From Anagrus nilaparvatae (lineage: Eukaryota; Arthropoda; Insecta; Hymenoptera; Mymaridae): 64,000 nucleotides of DNA. Made by a program: the position numbers and the translations under genes. Within the stretch, counting starts at the first letter, position 1, and every line of letters starts with the position of its first letter. The notes beneath the pieces were generated by a model, which ran no database searches, was not told the origin of the DNA, and was given only the letters and a program-made list of their open reading frames with translations. This document shows, one piece after another, positions 1 through 11,075 of this stretch. The stretch is taken from assembly GCA_022575985.1 (NCBI GenBank), contig JAKSXM010000002.1:19951001-20015000 (forward strand), read 5' to 3'.

Positions 1-2160
1 ATTAGAATATAAATTTTAATTTTAATAAGTACTAAATAAAAAAAACCTTTAAAATATTTAAAAATTATAATTAAAAACTCGTTTTTTTATTTGTTACATC
101 AATTGAATTGTGATAGTCCACCCAGTTGCTTACATTGTTTCAGGAAAAAGTTTAATTCATTTAAATTTAATATAAGTTTAGATTTATACCCTTTTCTGAA
201 TATTCGATGAGAGTTTTTGAAAATCTGTTTAGCCTTTTTATTATATTCTGCCTTGAAACTTAAAAAATGATTTCAATTTGTATTTTACAGCTTGAAAATT
301 AGAATTAAAAAAAAAATTAAAGGAAAAAGGAGTCGTCAATAAAAATAAAAAAAAAAAGAAATATTGAAAGGCTTAGATTTTTGAATACTCTTTGAATTTA
401 AAAATAGCTCCAAAATTCTATTTTATTGAAACTTAGACCCTAAAAATTTGAATCTAGTACTTTAATATATTTCTGGAAATTTTATTATCATATAAACATC
501 AATTTTTTATGCAATTAGAATTATAAACAAAAAAAAATTTACTAAAGAGATTTTGTAAAAATGAAATTCAAAATTTATTTTTAATTTTCATCATGATATT
601 TCAAACTTTTAGAAAATATTGGTCATGTGTTGAACTACATTTTATTTATATTGAGAAGAAAAGTACTGTTTTTTGTATTTTTAATGTTAATATCAGATTT
701 TTCCCTACATACCTTTCCCTACAATTTTTAATTTAAAAATTTTTAATAGAAGCTGGATATTAAATTTTTTTTAGTTTTATATTGCCCTTTCATTTAATCT
801 TGAAAAAAAGTATTCTAAATAAAGTTTAAATTTTTTCCAAAATCAAATAGTATTTTTAAATTAAAAAAAAATATATTCCCTTGAGAAAGAATAAGATTTA
901 AAAAAAAAAAGAATAGTAAGGCTTACATTTTATTGATAATTGATTTAATTTAAAAATATAGCTATCTAGTTCAATTCCAATAAAACTTATTTAGAACCTA
1001 AAAATAATAATAAAAAATGAATAGGTATATCTTTTTGACTAAAATTATTATTTAATTTTTACAATTGAAATTTTATTTATACATTTATTATCTTAATAAT
1101 AAATCAATTTTCAAAAATTAAAATTACAAGCAAAAGTAAATTTACTATATCAGAGGTTTCATAAACATTAATTTGTCCAAGTTGTACTAAAGGGCCATTA
1201 AAGTCGGTCCCAAATATTTTTTTCCTAAAATTTATTAAAAAAATAATTTTTCTTAAACTTTTTTTATTCATTCTCATAAATGTTAATAACTTTATAAAAA
1301 CGTAAAAAATTTTCAATAATGATCAATATTAGATTTATGGATAGAAAATCTTCCGTACAGAATATATAGGTAACTATGTGATTCAAAATATCTACGATGA
1401 TTTGAATTATCCCTACCAGTCCCTACTATAGCACGAAATATTTTAAAATAGTCTTTTTGCGAAACTACATACGCTAAATTTTTTTTTCTTTTTTTGTTAC
1501 CTATTTTTGATATAAAAATATTTTTAATGGTTTGTACATTTGGAATACAGGCGCGCTATAAATTTCATAAAATTGATAATTTTTAAAATACCATTAAATA
1601 AATTTTTTTATTTGGACACTATAAGTTATGCGACCATATTGCAGCAAATTTTAATTAAATTTTTTGATACAAATAATTAATGAAGTCCAAAATAACTTTC
1701 TTGATTATCGTCCAAATGGACCTCCTTAAAAATTTTGTTTTTCGAAACATTTTTTTAAACCGTCTTTTCATATTTAAAATTTCCCGCTTCAAATCTCTAG
1801 TGACTCTAAAAATTTGTAATTTATATAGAGACCCTACTAGGGTCTCTATAGTAATTTTGTAACCAGAGATGGCAGAGATTCTATATTGTCTCAAGAGTCA
1901 AGGTCACAAATCACATAATAAACTCTAAAGTCTAAAATGTGCACAAATTGTTTTCGTTTCTTTAATAAAGTATAAAAAATATTTCTCAGAATTAGAGGAA
2001 TTTCAATTTATTTTGCTGATAAAAAAATATTTAATTGTAAGTATACATTTTTTTTCTTATTTGGGTCTAAATCAAACATACAAAGTATTTCATATAGCAT
2101 TATAGTTTTATAACCTTTTTAGGTACTTCATAATTACTTAATAAAAATTCATCTACAAAA
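1..2160. other. AT-rich gene-free stretch upstream of oxygenase copy 1
   Basis: Very AT-rich sequence with many A and T homopolymers. I see no credible gene. The only distinct structure is a 12-bp perfect inverted repeat at 1824-1850. The last 50 bases hold a pyrimidine-rich AG at 2115-2122 that could be a 3' splice site of a 5'-UTR intron of the next gene. Confidence 0.6.
1824..1850. repeat. Short perfect palindrome, 12-bp arms and 3-bp loop
   Basis: Arms at 1824-1835 (TATAGAGACCCT) and 1839-1850 are exact reverse complements around a loop of ACT. It could be the remnant of a transposon end or a chance hairpin. No target duplication was found. Confidence 0.7.
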
Positions 2161-4533
2161 ATGTTTTCTTGGCCAACTTATGAACCCGAGACTGAACCTG
2201 AGTCTGAATCTGAATCTAAATCTGAATCTAAATCTGAATCTGATTTTCAATCTGAGTCTGATGAACAAGAGTCTGAATCTGAGCTTTTTGCTCATGCGAA
2301 AAATACATCTTGGCGAGCTTATAGAAAAGTGAACAATCAAGTATTGAAAAATATCTCCGAAATTCTTCAAAAAAGTGACAATTTTTACGCTGTAGATGAG
2401 TTAAAATTTGATGATTTAAAAATTAAAGTCGAAGGTTTGGGTAAATTAAATTTTCCAATAAGGGAACAAGAAGTAGAATCAATGATTAAACTCTCATCTC
2501 AAGCTAAATTTGGATTAAGGGAAAAAACTGTTTTAGATAAGAATATCCGAGATACACAAGAAATTCCATCTAACAAGTTAAAGGTTACAATTAATCCAGA
2601 ATCATTAACTCGAGTTTTGGATAATATTCGAAAAAAATTTTATTTGTCTGGTAATAGTTATTTTTTAGCACATTTACATAATTTGTTAGTTTACAGTCCA
2701 GGACAATTTTTTAAAACACACCAAGATACTGAAAAATGTGAAAATATGATTGCTACTTTAGTACTCATCTTACCTTATCCACATATTGGTGGTGATTTAA
2801 TTATTGAGCATGACAATAAAAAGTTTGCGTTTTCTTCTGAAAATATCGCTCCCAAAGATATTAAATGTGTAGCATTTTTTGCTGACTGTAAACATGAAAT
2901 AGAAAAAATAAAACAAGGATATAGAATTGTTATGACATATAATTTAGCACTGCATTCAAACAATAAAGATGAAGATGATTATGCTAAATCAGAAGATGAA
3001 ATTTTAGAGTTACAAAATAATATTCAAAAATATTTTCAAGAAACTTCCGATCAAGGTATGCAGATGCTAGTTGTATATTTAAACCATCAATATACAAAAG
3101 AGGGTTTAAAATGGAAGACATTGAAAGGTGCAGATCGAGTAAATGTTTCAGCTTTAGTTAAGATTGCAAAAAAACTAGGCTTAGTTCCTTATTTAACTTT
3201 GGTTGAAATTTATAAACAATATAGTATTGATGAAGCGGATACTGTTATTGAATGTATGGATAAAAATATAAAGATTAAACATTGGATTACTGAAGATAAC
3301 AAAACATTTAATCATGAGCATGTTGTATCAGAAAATGCAATATGCTTCAGTGGCTCAAAAAAATTAGAAACTTACAAAGAAGAAAAAGAAGGTTACTATG
3401 GAAATGATGGAGGTTCGCTAGAAAAATGGTATAAATGTGCAGCAATTGTTTTAATAATGGAATCAGATATTATTCCTTTTAAGTTCAGTTTAAATTATGA
3501 TTATGCAATTCAAGAACTGATTACTTTGACAAAGAATTCTGGGAATAAAGAAAAACTTAAAAATATAATTATTAATGCTGAAAAACAATTGTTTAATTCA
3601 AAAAGCGAGCAAAGATTTAGTGATTTTGCAAAAATTGTTATATATTTGAATGATAAAGATTATGCATTAAAAATTTTGAAGCAAGCATCCAACGGATATG
3701 GTTTTTTAAATTATAATGTGTCTAATAGTTTAGCAAAATTACAAATTAAATTTGGAGTGAATTGGGTTTTAAAATTTTTAAATAAATTAAAAGAAGACAG
3801 CACATCTCGAAATAAATTATTTTTGAAAGACATTAATTCATTTATTAATGAATTCATAAAATATAAAGGGGATTCAAAAATTGCTGAATTTATTTTGGAA
3901 GAACATTTATTAACTTTTATCAACAGTGATGTAGGTGAAACAAGTACTTCGTACAGATGGGGTGGTCAAAGCTCTCATCAAAGTAATCAAACAGGATTTG
4001 AGAAAATAGAAAAAATATTTTTAGCTGCTATTATTTTAAGAAAAGCTGATTTTGTAACAAAGGTTATCAGGCATATTATGTCTAATACAAAAAAATATTC
4101 AACAATAGATACTATTGAATTTTTATGTAAATTTATTAAAACTATTTCTCCAGAATCTAAAGCTTACTTTGCAGAGCTTAAAAACTTTTTGAAAGAAAAA
4201 ATTGATATACAAGTTGCTGCTTCGATGTGGGATGAAAATGATTGGTCTATAACAGCAAATTTACGATGTACTTGTGAACACTGTAGAAAAGTATCGAATT
4301 TTTTACGTTCAAAAACTGATAAAAGATTAGTATGGCCCATTATTCAAAAAACTCGAAACCATATTATGAGTGTCGTTGGAAATTCAATTTCATCAGTTAA
4401 GGTCACTGTTGAAAGAGTAGGCTCTCCTCATAGACTTGTGATTGAAAAAACCGATGAATTACATCAAAGGTCAAAAGAAAAATTTGAAAAATTGAAAATA
4501 ATTCGACAGAAACTATCAAATATAAATACTTAA
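2161..4533 (+). CDS. 2OG-Fe(II) oxygenase, copy 1 (full length, 790 aa)
   Basis: Putative 2-oxoglutarate/Fe(II)-dependent oxygenase of the prolyl-4-hydroxylase-like fold; substrate unknown. The iron triad is visible as H187-x-D189 (in THQDTEK) and H245 (in KHEIEK), and R255 (GYR) is placed to bind 2-oxoglutarate. The motif VLDKNIRDTQEI lies upstream, as in the large fungal members I recall. Residues 9-42 are a Ser/Glu-rich acidic tract built from repeated TCTGAATCT-type units, and no other copy has it. The C-terminal half (about 330-790) is helical and ends with C703-x-C705-x2-C708 followed by a basic tail. The coding region is one exon starting at ATG 2161. A splice-acceptor-like CCTTTTTAG at 2114-2122 suggests a 5'-UTR intron. 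An AATAAA lies at about 4839. The fold call is firm; the function is unknown. Confidence 0.9.
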   Translation: MFSWPTYEPETEPESESESKSESKSESDFQSESDEQESESELFAHAKNTSWRAYRKVNNQVLKNISEILQKSDNFYAVDELKFDDLKIKVEGLGKLNFPIREQEVESMIKLSSQAKFGLREKTVLDKNIRDTQEIPSNKLKVTINPESLTRVLDNIRKKFYLSGNSYFLAHLHNLLVYSPGQFFKTHQDTEKCENMIATLVLILPYPHIGGDLIIEHDNKKFAFSSENIAPKDIKCVAFFADCKHEIEKIKQGYRIVMTYNLALHSNNKDEDDYAKSEDEILELQNNIQKYFQETSDQGMQMLVVYLNHQYTKEGLKWKTLKGADRVNVSALVKIAKKLGLVPYLTLVEIYKQYSIDEADTVIECMDKNIKIKHWITEDNKTFNHEHVVSENAICFSGSKKLETYKEEKEGYYGNDGGSLEKWYKCAAIVLIMESDIIPFKFSLNYDYAIQELITLTKNSGNKEKLKNIIINAEKQLFNSKSEQRFSDFAKIVIYLNDKDYALKILKQASNGYGFLNYNVSNSLAKLQIKFGVNWVLKFLNKLKEDSTSRNKLFLKDINSFINEFIKYKGDSKIAEFILEEHLLTFINSDVGETSTSYRWGGQSSHQSNQTGFEKIEKIFLAAIILRKADFVTKVIRHIMSNTKKYSTIDTIEFLCKFIKTISPESKAYFAELKNFLKEKIDIQVAASMWDENDWSITANLRCTCEHCRKVSNFLRSKTDKRLVWPIIQKTRNHIMSVVGNSISSVKVTVERVGSPHRLVIEKTDELHQRSKEKFEKLKIIRQKLSNINT
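2184..2285 (+). repeat. Coding microsatellite (Ser-Glu/Lys repeat) in copy 1
   Basis: In-frame iterations of TCTGAATCT and TCTGAATCTAAA encode an acidic Ser-Glu-rich tract. It is a candidate length-variable region and is restricted to this paralogue. Confidence 0.8.
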
Positions 4534-5681
4534 TCAACAATTTTTCTGAAGGTATAAGTTTAATTTTCATACTTTTATATTATTTCATAATAATGTATTA
4601 CTTTAAATCGTGAGGATAAAATCCCCGGGCTTTATGTATTTTTGTTATCTTTTTGTATATCTTTAAGTTTGCTATAATTAAGCTTATTGTCTTGTTTCAT
4701 ATCTAATGTGTATTAGAAAATATTTTTACTATAAATGTTATATAGTTTTCATAATTTATTGTTTATTTGTTCTAAAAAATTTTTTTTTTGAATTTTTTGT
4801 TCTGTATAAAAAACAGGGATTTTCTATTTTGCATGTCAAATAAAATAAATCGTATAGGTATGTCGTTCGTATCTAATAGTTTGGTTCTAAATCACTATAT
4901 TAAAGTTTAATTTGTAATTAATTTGTAATGTTTTAATACTTATTGATAATAAAAAGTATGTTTCTTCAAATTAGAATGCTTTTTTATTTTATTTTTTTTA
5001 TTTTCAATGTGCATTGTTCATTATGGTTAAGTATCGTTTTTAATAATTTGATATTGGTATCTAAAAATCTGCTAAAAGTTTTTCTGACTTGTCAAATCCT
5101 GAAACTTCAAAAGGGCTATTAACAAACATTTGAGCTTTTATATAAAAAATACCATATGGTATTGGCTATTGATTCTTACTTGAGCCTTTTAGAAAAATAA
5201 TTGTTGATTTGAATTTAAAGCAAAAATTTTCAATAAACTGAATTATTAATTAATGTTTTTTAACTTTACTCAGAAGGTTTAAAAAGTAGATTAAAATAAG
5301 GTTTAAGTTTTTGGAAACTGCATACTTAGCTAGCAGCAAGTGTTTACCAGTCAATCTGCAGGATGCTGATTATTTTAATAAAATATAATTATTCTAATTA
5401 AGGACGCTCTTTCCATTGCTAGGTGTTTCCACGCAGCCTATATTGAAATTAAAATTATTTTTTAGCCATATATTTATTTATAATAATATTTAATTAAAAA
5501 GTCAATGCTTTTCAGCATTTGGTACAAGAATATAAAAATAAAATTTTACGTTTTTGAAATTTTTGGGTCATAAAACCCTATGTTTCTAGATTTTGACCGC
5601 TTGAATCAAAATTATCCTTGGCTCATATTGAAGATCATTCAATTCTAGGAAGAGGTTTCGTGGGAAATTTTTTGCTAAACC
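4534..5681. other. Gene-free spacer after copy 1
   Basis: Probable 3' UTR of copy 1 (AATAAA near 4839) followed by AT-rich sequence in which I see no gene or clear repeat. Confidence 0.5.
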
Positions 5682-6285
5682 TTTTAACATTGAACATGTT
5701 TATAGGGAGGGGGTACTTCGGAATTTGAAAATTAAGGGGGGGGGGGGTCAAATATGTCCCATTTAAGGGGGGTGGTCAAATTTGTCCCATTTAAGGGGGG
5801 GGGTCAAATTTGTCCCATTTAAGGGGGGGGGTCAAATTTGTCCCATTTAAGGGGGGGGGTCAAATTTGTCCCATTTAAGGGGGGTGGTTAAATTTGTCCC
5901 ATTTAAGGGGGGTGGTCAAATTTGTCCCATTTAAGGGGGGGGGGGGTCAAATTTGTCCCATTTAAGGGGGGGGGGGTCAAATATGTCCCATTTAAGGGGG
6001 GGGGGTCAAATATGTCCCATTTAAGGGGGGGGGGTCAAATGGGACTTGGAATAATTTCAATTTTGGGACTTAGAAAATTTTTTTGATTTAGGGACCTAGA
6101 ATAATACGTGTTTAGGAAATCATGATAGTTTGGGTTTAGAATCATAACATTTAGTAAAGGTGATAATTACAAATTATAAAAATAGGAAATTGTATTGTTT
6201 TTTGTGTGTCTATGCTGTAAGATTACAGATGTAAGTAAACATGTTCCATGCATTTTGGTTGTGTGTACACAAACCGGTTATAAGT
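5682..6285 (+). repeat. Dispersed repeat, family R1, with expanded G-rich core
   Basis: It begins TTTTAACATTGAACATGTTTATAG followed by GGGAGGGGGTAC, and ends in AAACATGTTCCATGCATTTTGG-like sequence with a ACACAAACC motif. The same order of blocks (G-rich start, 'gggacttagaataat' phrases, 'gtgataattacaaattataaaa', 'catgttccatgcattttg') occurs at 54096-54515. Shorter reverse-strand relatives occur near 61191-61257 and 62935-63055. No ORF and no clear terminal repeats, so the class is unknown. Confidence 0.75.
5735..6037 (+). repeat. G-rich minisatellite, about 10 units of 27-31 bp
   Basis: Ten iterations of TTTAA, a run of 6-12 G (twice interrupted by T), GTCAAATTTGTCCCA. Units differ mainly in G-run length and in TTT versus TAT. 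One strand carries regularly spaced G tracts. The array lies inside a family R1 element whose other copy at 54 kb has only one such block. Confidence 0.9.
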
Positions 6286-6720
6286 TTTTTTATCACGAGT
6301 TATTATTATAGCTATTTTTGTTTATAAATCTTAGAGCAAAAAAAATTTTTTTTTATAAACAGTTAGCTGTAAGTCATTACTGAGGATGTAAGAATATTTT
6401 GGCATTGGGTCTAAAAAACATTTTAACTATTATTTTGAGGACAATTCGAAATTTTTCTTATAAAATATGTCAAAATAACCTTCAAAATTGATCAAAATGT
6501 ATATTTACGGTTTTAAGGGGATAATTTTTTGTATATTTTTTGTATAACTAGGGGGCAAGCCCCCTGCGCGCTGAAGCGCGCCAACCCCCTCAGATCATAT
6601 TTCATGTTTAATCGAAATAAAAACAATTTTAGAGTGAGATATCAATTTCAAATAATGAACTTTTTCCATGATTTTAATAAAACATTATTATATTTATTTT
6701 CAAAATTTATCTAAAGAAAA
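6286..6720. other. Spacer with two adjacent perfect GC-rich hairpins
   Basis: Mostly AT-rich. At 6551-6564 GGGGGC-AA-GCCCCC and at 6566-6581 GCGCGC-TGAA-GCGCGC form two back-to-back perfect hairpins directly after CTA. This resembles the terminal hairpins of some DNA transposons, but no partner end was assigned. Confidence 0.6.
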
Positions 6721-7800
6721 AAATATTGCATTACTGTCCCTCGGTGCTACGCACCTCGGGCCAGAGCCCTTTTCATCCCTCAAAATAAATTTTTCTTTTG
6801 TTCTGAACGGCGAAATTTTTTAATAGGATGACGAAATGCTCGAATTAATTTTCATATGTTATGTGTTGCATGTACAAATATAATTAATTTTCTATTAGTT
6901 TAAACATTTTTCATTAAAATTTATAATTATTTTTACAGTTTATATTATTATAAATTTAAAAATTAATATTTACATTTATGTATACAAATTTGTATACAGC
7001 GCGCCGTTACCACCAATGAAACGACCAAATAGATAAAGATGACGAAATTTTTAGGAGATTGCATAAAAAAATAATTATTGTACTTTTTACTTCCATATTT
7101 TTTACACAAAATTTTATTAATAATTAAGTATTTTAAAAGATAATGAAAATTAGAACTAATGAAATTAGACGAAAAATTATGTCACATGAGTTTTTTAGAG
7201 ATGGAAATTTATCTCAAGAAAAAAATATTTAATATCGCATCTGAATTTAAATACTAATTACTATGTCTCGAAATAAATTTTTCTTTTGTCCTGGACGGGA
7301 AAATTTTACAATCGGATGACGCAATACTCCAATAAGTTTTCATATATTATCATTAATAAAAACCAATATTATTTTTATTTTAAAAAATTATTTCAAGAAA
7401 AAATATATCGTATCTGAATGCAAATATTGATTACTGTCCCTCGGTGCTACGCACCTCGGGCTAAACCTTTATCATCCCTCGACATTAATTTTTCTTTTGT
7501 CCTGGACAGCGAAATTTAATAATAGGATGACGAAATACTCGAATCAGTTTTCATGTATTTTATTATGTCGCACCTACAGATGTAATGTTGTATTATAGTT
7601 TAAACATTTTTTACTAAAATTTATAATTATTTTGACAGTTTGTAATAATAAATTAAAAAATTAATATTTAAAATTATTTTACAAATTTTTTATACAGCGC
7701 GCGGCAGATACTGCAGAGCAAAAATGAATCGATTAAGATAAAATCGAAGACGAAAATTTTAGAAGATTGTATAATAAAATGAGAAAAATATTATATTTCT
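6721..7800 (+). repeat. Tandem/nested non-coding repeat, two long units and one partial
   Basis: The phrase CTGTCCCTCGGTGCTACGCACC occurs near 6736 and 7434. In each case it is followed by 'catccctc', 'atttttcttttgt', 'aggatgacgaaat' and then an 'acagcgcgc' block about 250 bases later (near 6998 and 7692). A third partial unit lies at about 7258-7345. GGTGC-TAC-GCACC forms a small hairpin in each. No ORF. Confidence 0.75.
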
Positions 7801-8196
7801 TATTTATATTTAATTATTATGAAAAATATTTAAAATTTTATTAATAAATAATTATATTAAAAAATTAAATAATAATAAAAATTAAATAACGCGCGAGAGT
7901 TTATGTGACAGAGAACTTCTTGTATTCTATACCGCTAGCACCCAATAAAAAATATAATTCACGCGCATGATAAAATCGACGCGACCAATCAAAACACGAA
8001 TAAATCGAGGAACAAATTCTGATGATATTTCTCCTTTAGAGTTATAGATTAGGACCTGAAAATTTGGAATTAAACCGATCCCAAAAACCTTAATTCAGTG
8101 CTTTTTATGAGAATTAGATAAGTATGTTATTTGTAATATGCGGAAAAACGGGCTAATAAATGACCTTAAATGGTATCAGAAGAATGTTTTCGGAAT
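7801..8196. other. Gene-free spacer
   Basis: AT-rich with a few GC-rich words. I see no gene. Confidence 0.5.
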
Positions 8197-8731
8197 GGGG
8201 TCTTTTCCTTAGTTTGAGGGCGCTACTGAGACATGTTCCGTTTCAGTGGGAATTCAAAATCTTTCAAAATTAAATGACTATTATTTATTAAAAAATATTA
8301 ATTTTTTATCAATAAAGTATATAATTTTAGTAAAATAATACCAAAATAATCATTTGACATATTCAAATGTTTAATTTTGTTGATTAATTAATATAATATC
8401 ATGTAAATAATAATGCTCATATACTCCTATACGAGTGAGAGAGTGAGCATATAAAAAATCAGCTGACCTGCGTACGCAACGATTTCTCTCTCACTCACAT
8501 AAGAGTATATGAGCATTATTATTTACATGATATTATATTAATTAATCAACAAAATTAAACTTTTGAATATTTCAAATGATTATTTTGGTATTATTTTACT
8601 AAAATTATATACTTTATTGATAAAAAATTAATATTTTTTAATAAATATAGTCATTTAATTTTGAAAGATTTTGAATTCCCACTGAAACGGAGCATGTCTC
8701 AGTAGCGCCCTCAAACTACGGAAAAGACCCC
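8197..8731. mobile_element. Long foldback/MITE-like palindrome, family F1
   Basis: Two arms of about 250 bp are near-perfect reverse complements. The outer ends are GGGGTCTTTTCC at 8197 and GGAAAAGACCCC ending 8731, and the loop lies around 8448-8484. The arms share 'gagggcgctactgagacatg' and its complement. No ORF. A solo right half lies at 20031-20330 and a diverged left-arm fragment at 34470-34560. Confidence 0.9.
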
Positions 8732-9094
8732 ATAGGGGCCTAAATATTCTTATTCAACGACCTCAAAAACACATTGCCTATCATTTTGAGGACATTAAAA
8801 AAGTTTCTTATGAAAAAAAAAATCTTTAAAATCGATCTAAAAATACAGTTTTCTGGTGTTAGGGCTAATTATTCAGGGGGTCGGTACCTAAAAATTGAAA
8901 ATCAGTGTCGTAAAAGTTACCAATCTCATATAAGTAGCCTTGCACAAACTTTAGAAAAAAGGGGATACATCTAACATATATACGGCTTTTGGACTGTATT
9001 ATAAAATTTTCTTAATGCTTTATTTTGCTGATAAAACAATATAGGTGTATTGCTTCGCAAATGAAAATTATTTTGTCTTACTTTGGTCTTATTA
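8732..9094. other. Gene-free spacer
   Basis: AT-rich sequence between two inverted-repeat elements. No gene seen. Confidence 0.5.
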
Positions 9095-9479
9095 TACATA
9101 CGTGCATTTCTACGAGAAAGTACGTTTTATGAGCACCAAAAATGAAAAAAAAAAAATTGACGAGGCCGCGACTACCACCATGATTTTCTGGTAGTTTGGA
9201 CCCTATGGAATGCAAAAAAAAAACGTGAACTTTTTTCTCAGTGTACCACTATGATTTTCTGGTAGTTTGGACCCTATAGAATGCAAATAAAAATGTGTAC
9301 ACAGAATCGGCGATGGATGCCAAAAAGATTTTGCCACTTTTATGTCAAAAACCGTGTTTTTCGTATCTGAGCTATCCAAAATTTTCAAAATAACTTTTTA
9401 GGCAAATAAAATTTTAAAAAATAGATAAAAAAATCTGATTGCCAGGGAAAAACGACTCCAGAAGAAAAAAAAACTTTTA

Positions 9480-9995
9480 TTTTTACGATGAAATTTAGCC
9501 AAGTTATTAAGTTATTAAGATTTTACTCAAATTTGTCTTAAAAAAGATTGAAGTTCTATATTGAAAAAAGCCTGTTTCTGAACTTTAAACATGCATTACT
9601 CGCTTGATTTTCATCGTAAAATAATAATTTTTTTTTTTATATCGATTGATTTTTCCCGGAGTATTCATTTCTTCAAGAAAGAAATAAATTTTATTAACAA
9701 AATTTTTTATTTTTAGGTCAGAAACCTTTGAAAACTGTAAGTAGCAAAATTTACTTAATACAGTTTTTGACCTAAAAATTGAAATTTAGTCAATAAAAAT
9801 GACTTCTTTCTTGAAAAAATGAATACTCAGGGAAAAAATAAACGATTTAACAAAAAAAAATTAGTATTTTACGATAAAATTCAAGCAAATAATGCACATT
9901 TTAAGCTCAGAAGCAGACATATCTTTTTTAAGACAAATTTGAGTAAAATCTTAAATTGACGATAACTTGGCTAAATTTCATCGTAAAAAGAAAAG
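9480..9995. repeat. Inner inverted repeat nested in the 9.1-11.6 kb element
   Basis: 'Acgatgaaatttagccaagtta' near 9485 pairs with 'taacttggctaaatttcatcgt' near 9966. Further paired blocks ('caaatttgtctta', 'attcatttcttcaagaaag', 'gtttttgacctaaaaatt') converge on a centre near 9745. Confidence 0.8.
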
Positions 9996-10109
9996 TTTTT
10001 TGGTTCCTCAAAGAGGAACCATTGTGATAGGTCAAATTTCGATTTTTGATTTTTTGGCATATAAGCACGTTTTGAGACCCCAGGAAGCTAAAAACCCGGT
10101 TTTTAAAAA

Positions 10110-10111
<2 letters not shown>

Positions 10112-10163
<52 letters not shown>
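10112..10163 (+). repeat. (GT)26 microsatellite
   Basis: Uninterrupted GT dinucleotide run of about 52 bases. Apparent Val-Cys or Thr-His ORFs across it are artefacts of the repeat. Confidence 0.95.
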
Positions 10164-10166
<3 letters not shown>

Positions 10167-10204
10167 GTGTATGTATGTAATTGGTGATATTTCACAAACA
10201 TTAT

Positions 10205-11075
10205 GGAGGTAAGACCTAATTTTTTTTTCAAAAATTTTTTTATCAAAAAAGCTCGAGGTACTTTTTTTTTTTTTAATTTGGATGTAATACCTCATTTATT
10301 TCCACGAAAGTACTTATATTTGAAAGTATGATTTTTACTCGATATCTCGAATCTGATACTTAATTTTTTGAAAATTTTTTTCCCAAAATTTTTTTGACGA
10401 AAAAATACAAAAAAAAACACCAATTTTTTTTTCTTTTTGACGTAGTACCTAATTTATTTCTATGAAAGTACTAGTTTTAGAAAGTTTGTTTATAGTCATT
10501 TTTTGGATCTGATACCGAATTTTTTCAAAAATTTTTTCTCAAAATTAAAAAACCTGCAATATTTTTTTTTTTGGGTGTAATACCTCATTTAATTCCATGA
10601 AAGTACTAATATCTGAAAATATTGCAACCGGCGATGTTTCACAACCGTTACGAAATTAAGACCTCATTTTTTTTTCAAAAATTTCTTCACCAAAGAAGCT
10701 CTAGGTACTTTTTTTTTTTTTTAATTTGGATGTAATACCTCATTTATTTCCACGAAAGTACTTATATTTGAAAGTATAGTTTTTACTCGATATCTCGAAT
10801 CTGATACTTAATTTTTTGAAAATTTTTTTCCTAAATTTTTTTCACAAAAAAATACAAAAATTACCAAATTTTTTTTTCTTTTTGGATGCGGATGCAGTAT
10901 CTAATTTATTTCTATGAGAGTACTAGTTTTTGACAGTTCGTTTATAGTAATTTTTTGGATCTAATATCGAATTTTTCCAAAATTTATTTCTCAAAATTAA
11001 AAAAGTTTTTTTAAACTGCAATATTTTTTTTTTTTTTGATGTAATACTTCATTTAATTCCATGAAAGTACTATCT
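10205..11075 (+). repeat. Two direct repeats of about 447 bp
   Basis: Blocks from about 10212 and 10658 share 'gacctaattttttttt', 'ggatgtaatacctcatttatttccacgaaagtactta' and 'ctcgatatctcgaatctgatactta'. Each contains smaller internal iterations of a 'taatacct...gaaagtact' phrase, so the structure is hierarchical. Confidence 0.85.

Noticed and set aside
2149..2370. Minus-strand Arg/Phe-rich ORF
   Set aside because: Mirror of the Ser-Glu repeat in the oxygenase copy 1 coding region.
5735..6037. CRISPR-like array of spaced repeats
   Set aside because: There are no unique spacers; units are contiguous and differ only in G-run length. The DNA is eukaryotic.
8774..9388. Short ORFs on both strands near 9 kb
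   Set aside because: They lie in or next to the inverted-repeat element, and the 9203-9388 ORF recurs at 11373 only because of the terminal repeat.
9967..10295. Overlapping plus and minus ORFs of 81-87 codons
   Set aside because: Both are products of the GT microsatellite (Val-Cys and Thr-His runs) with no family resemblance.
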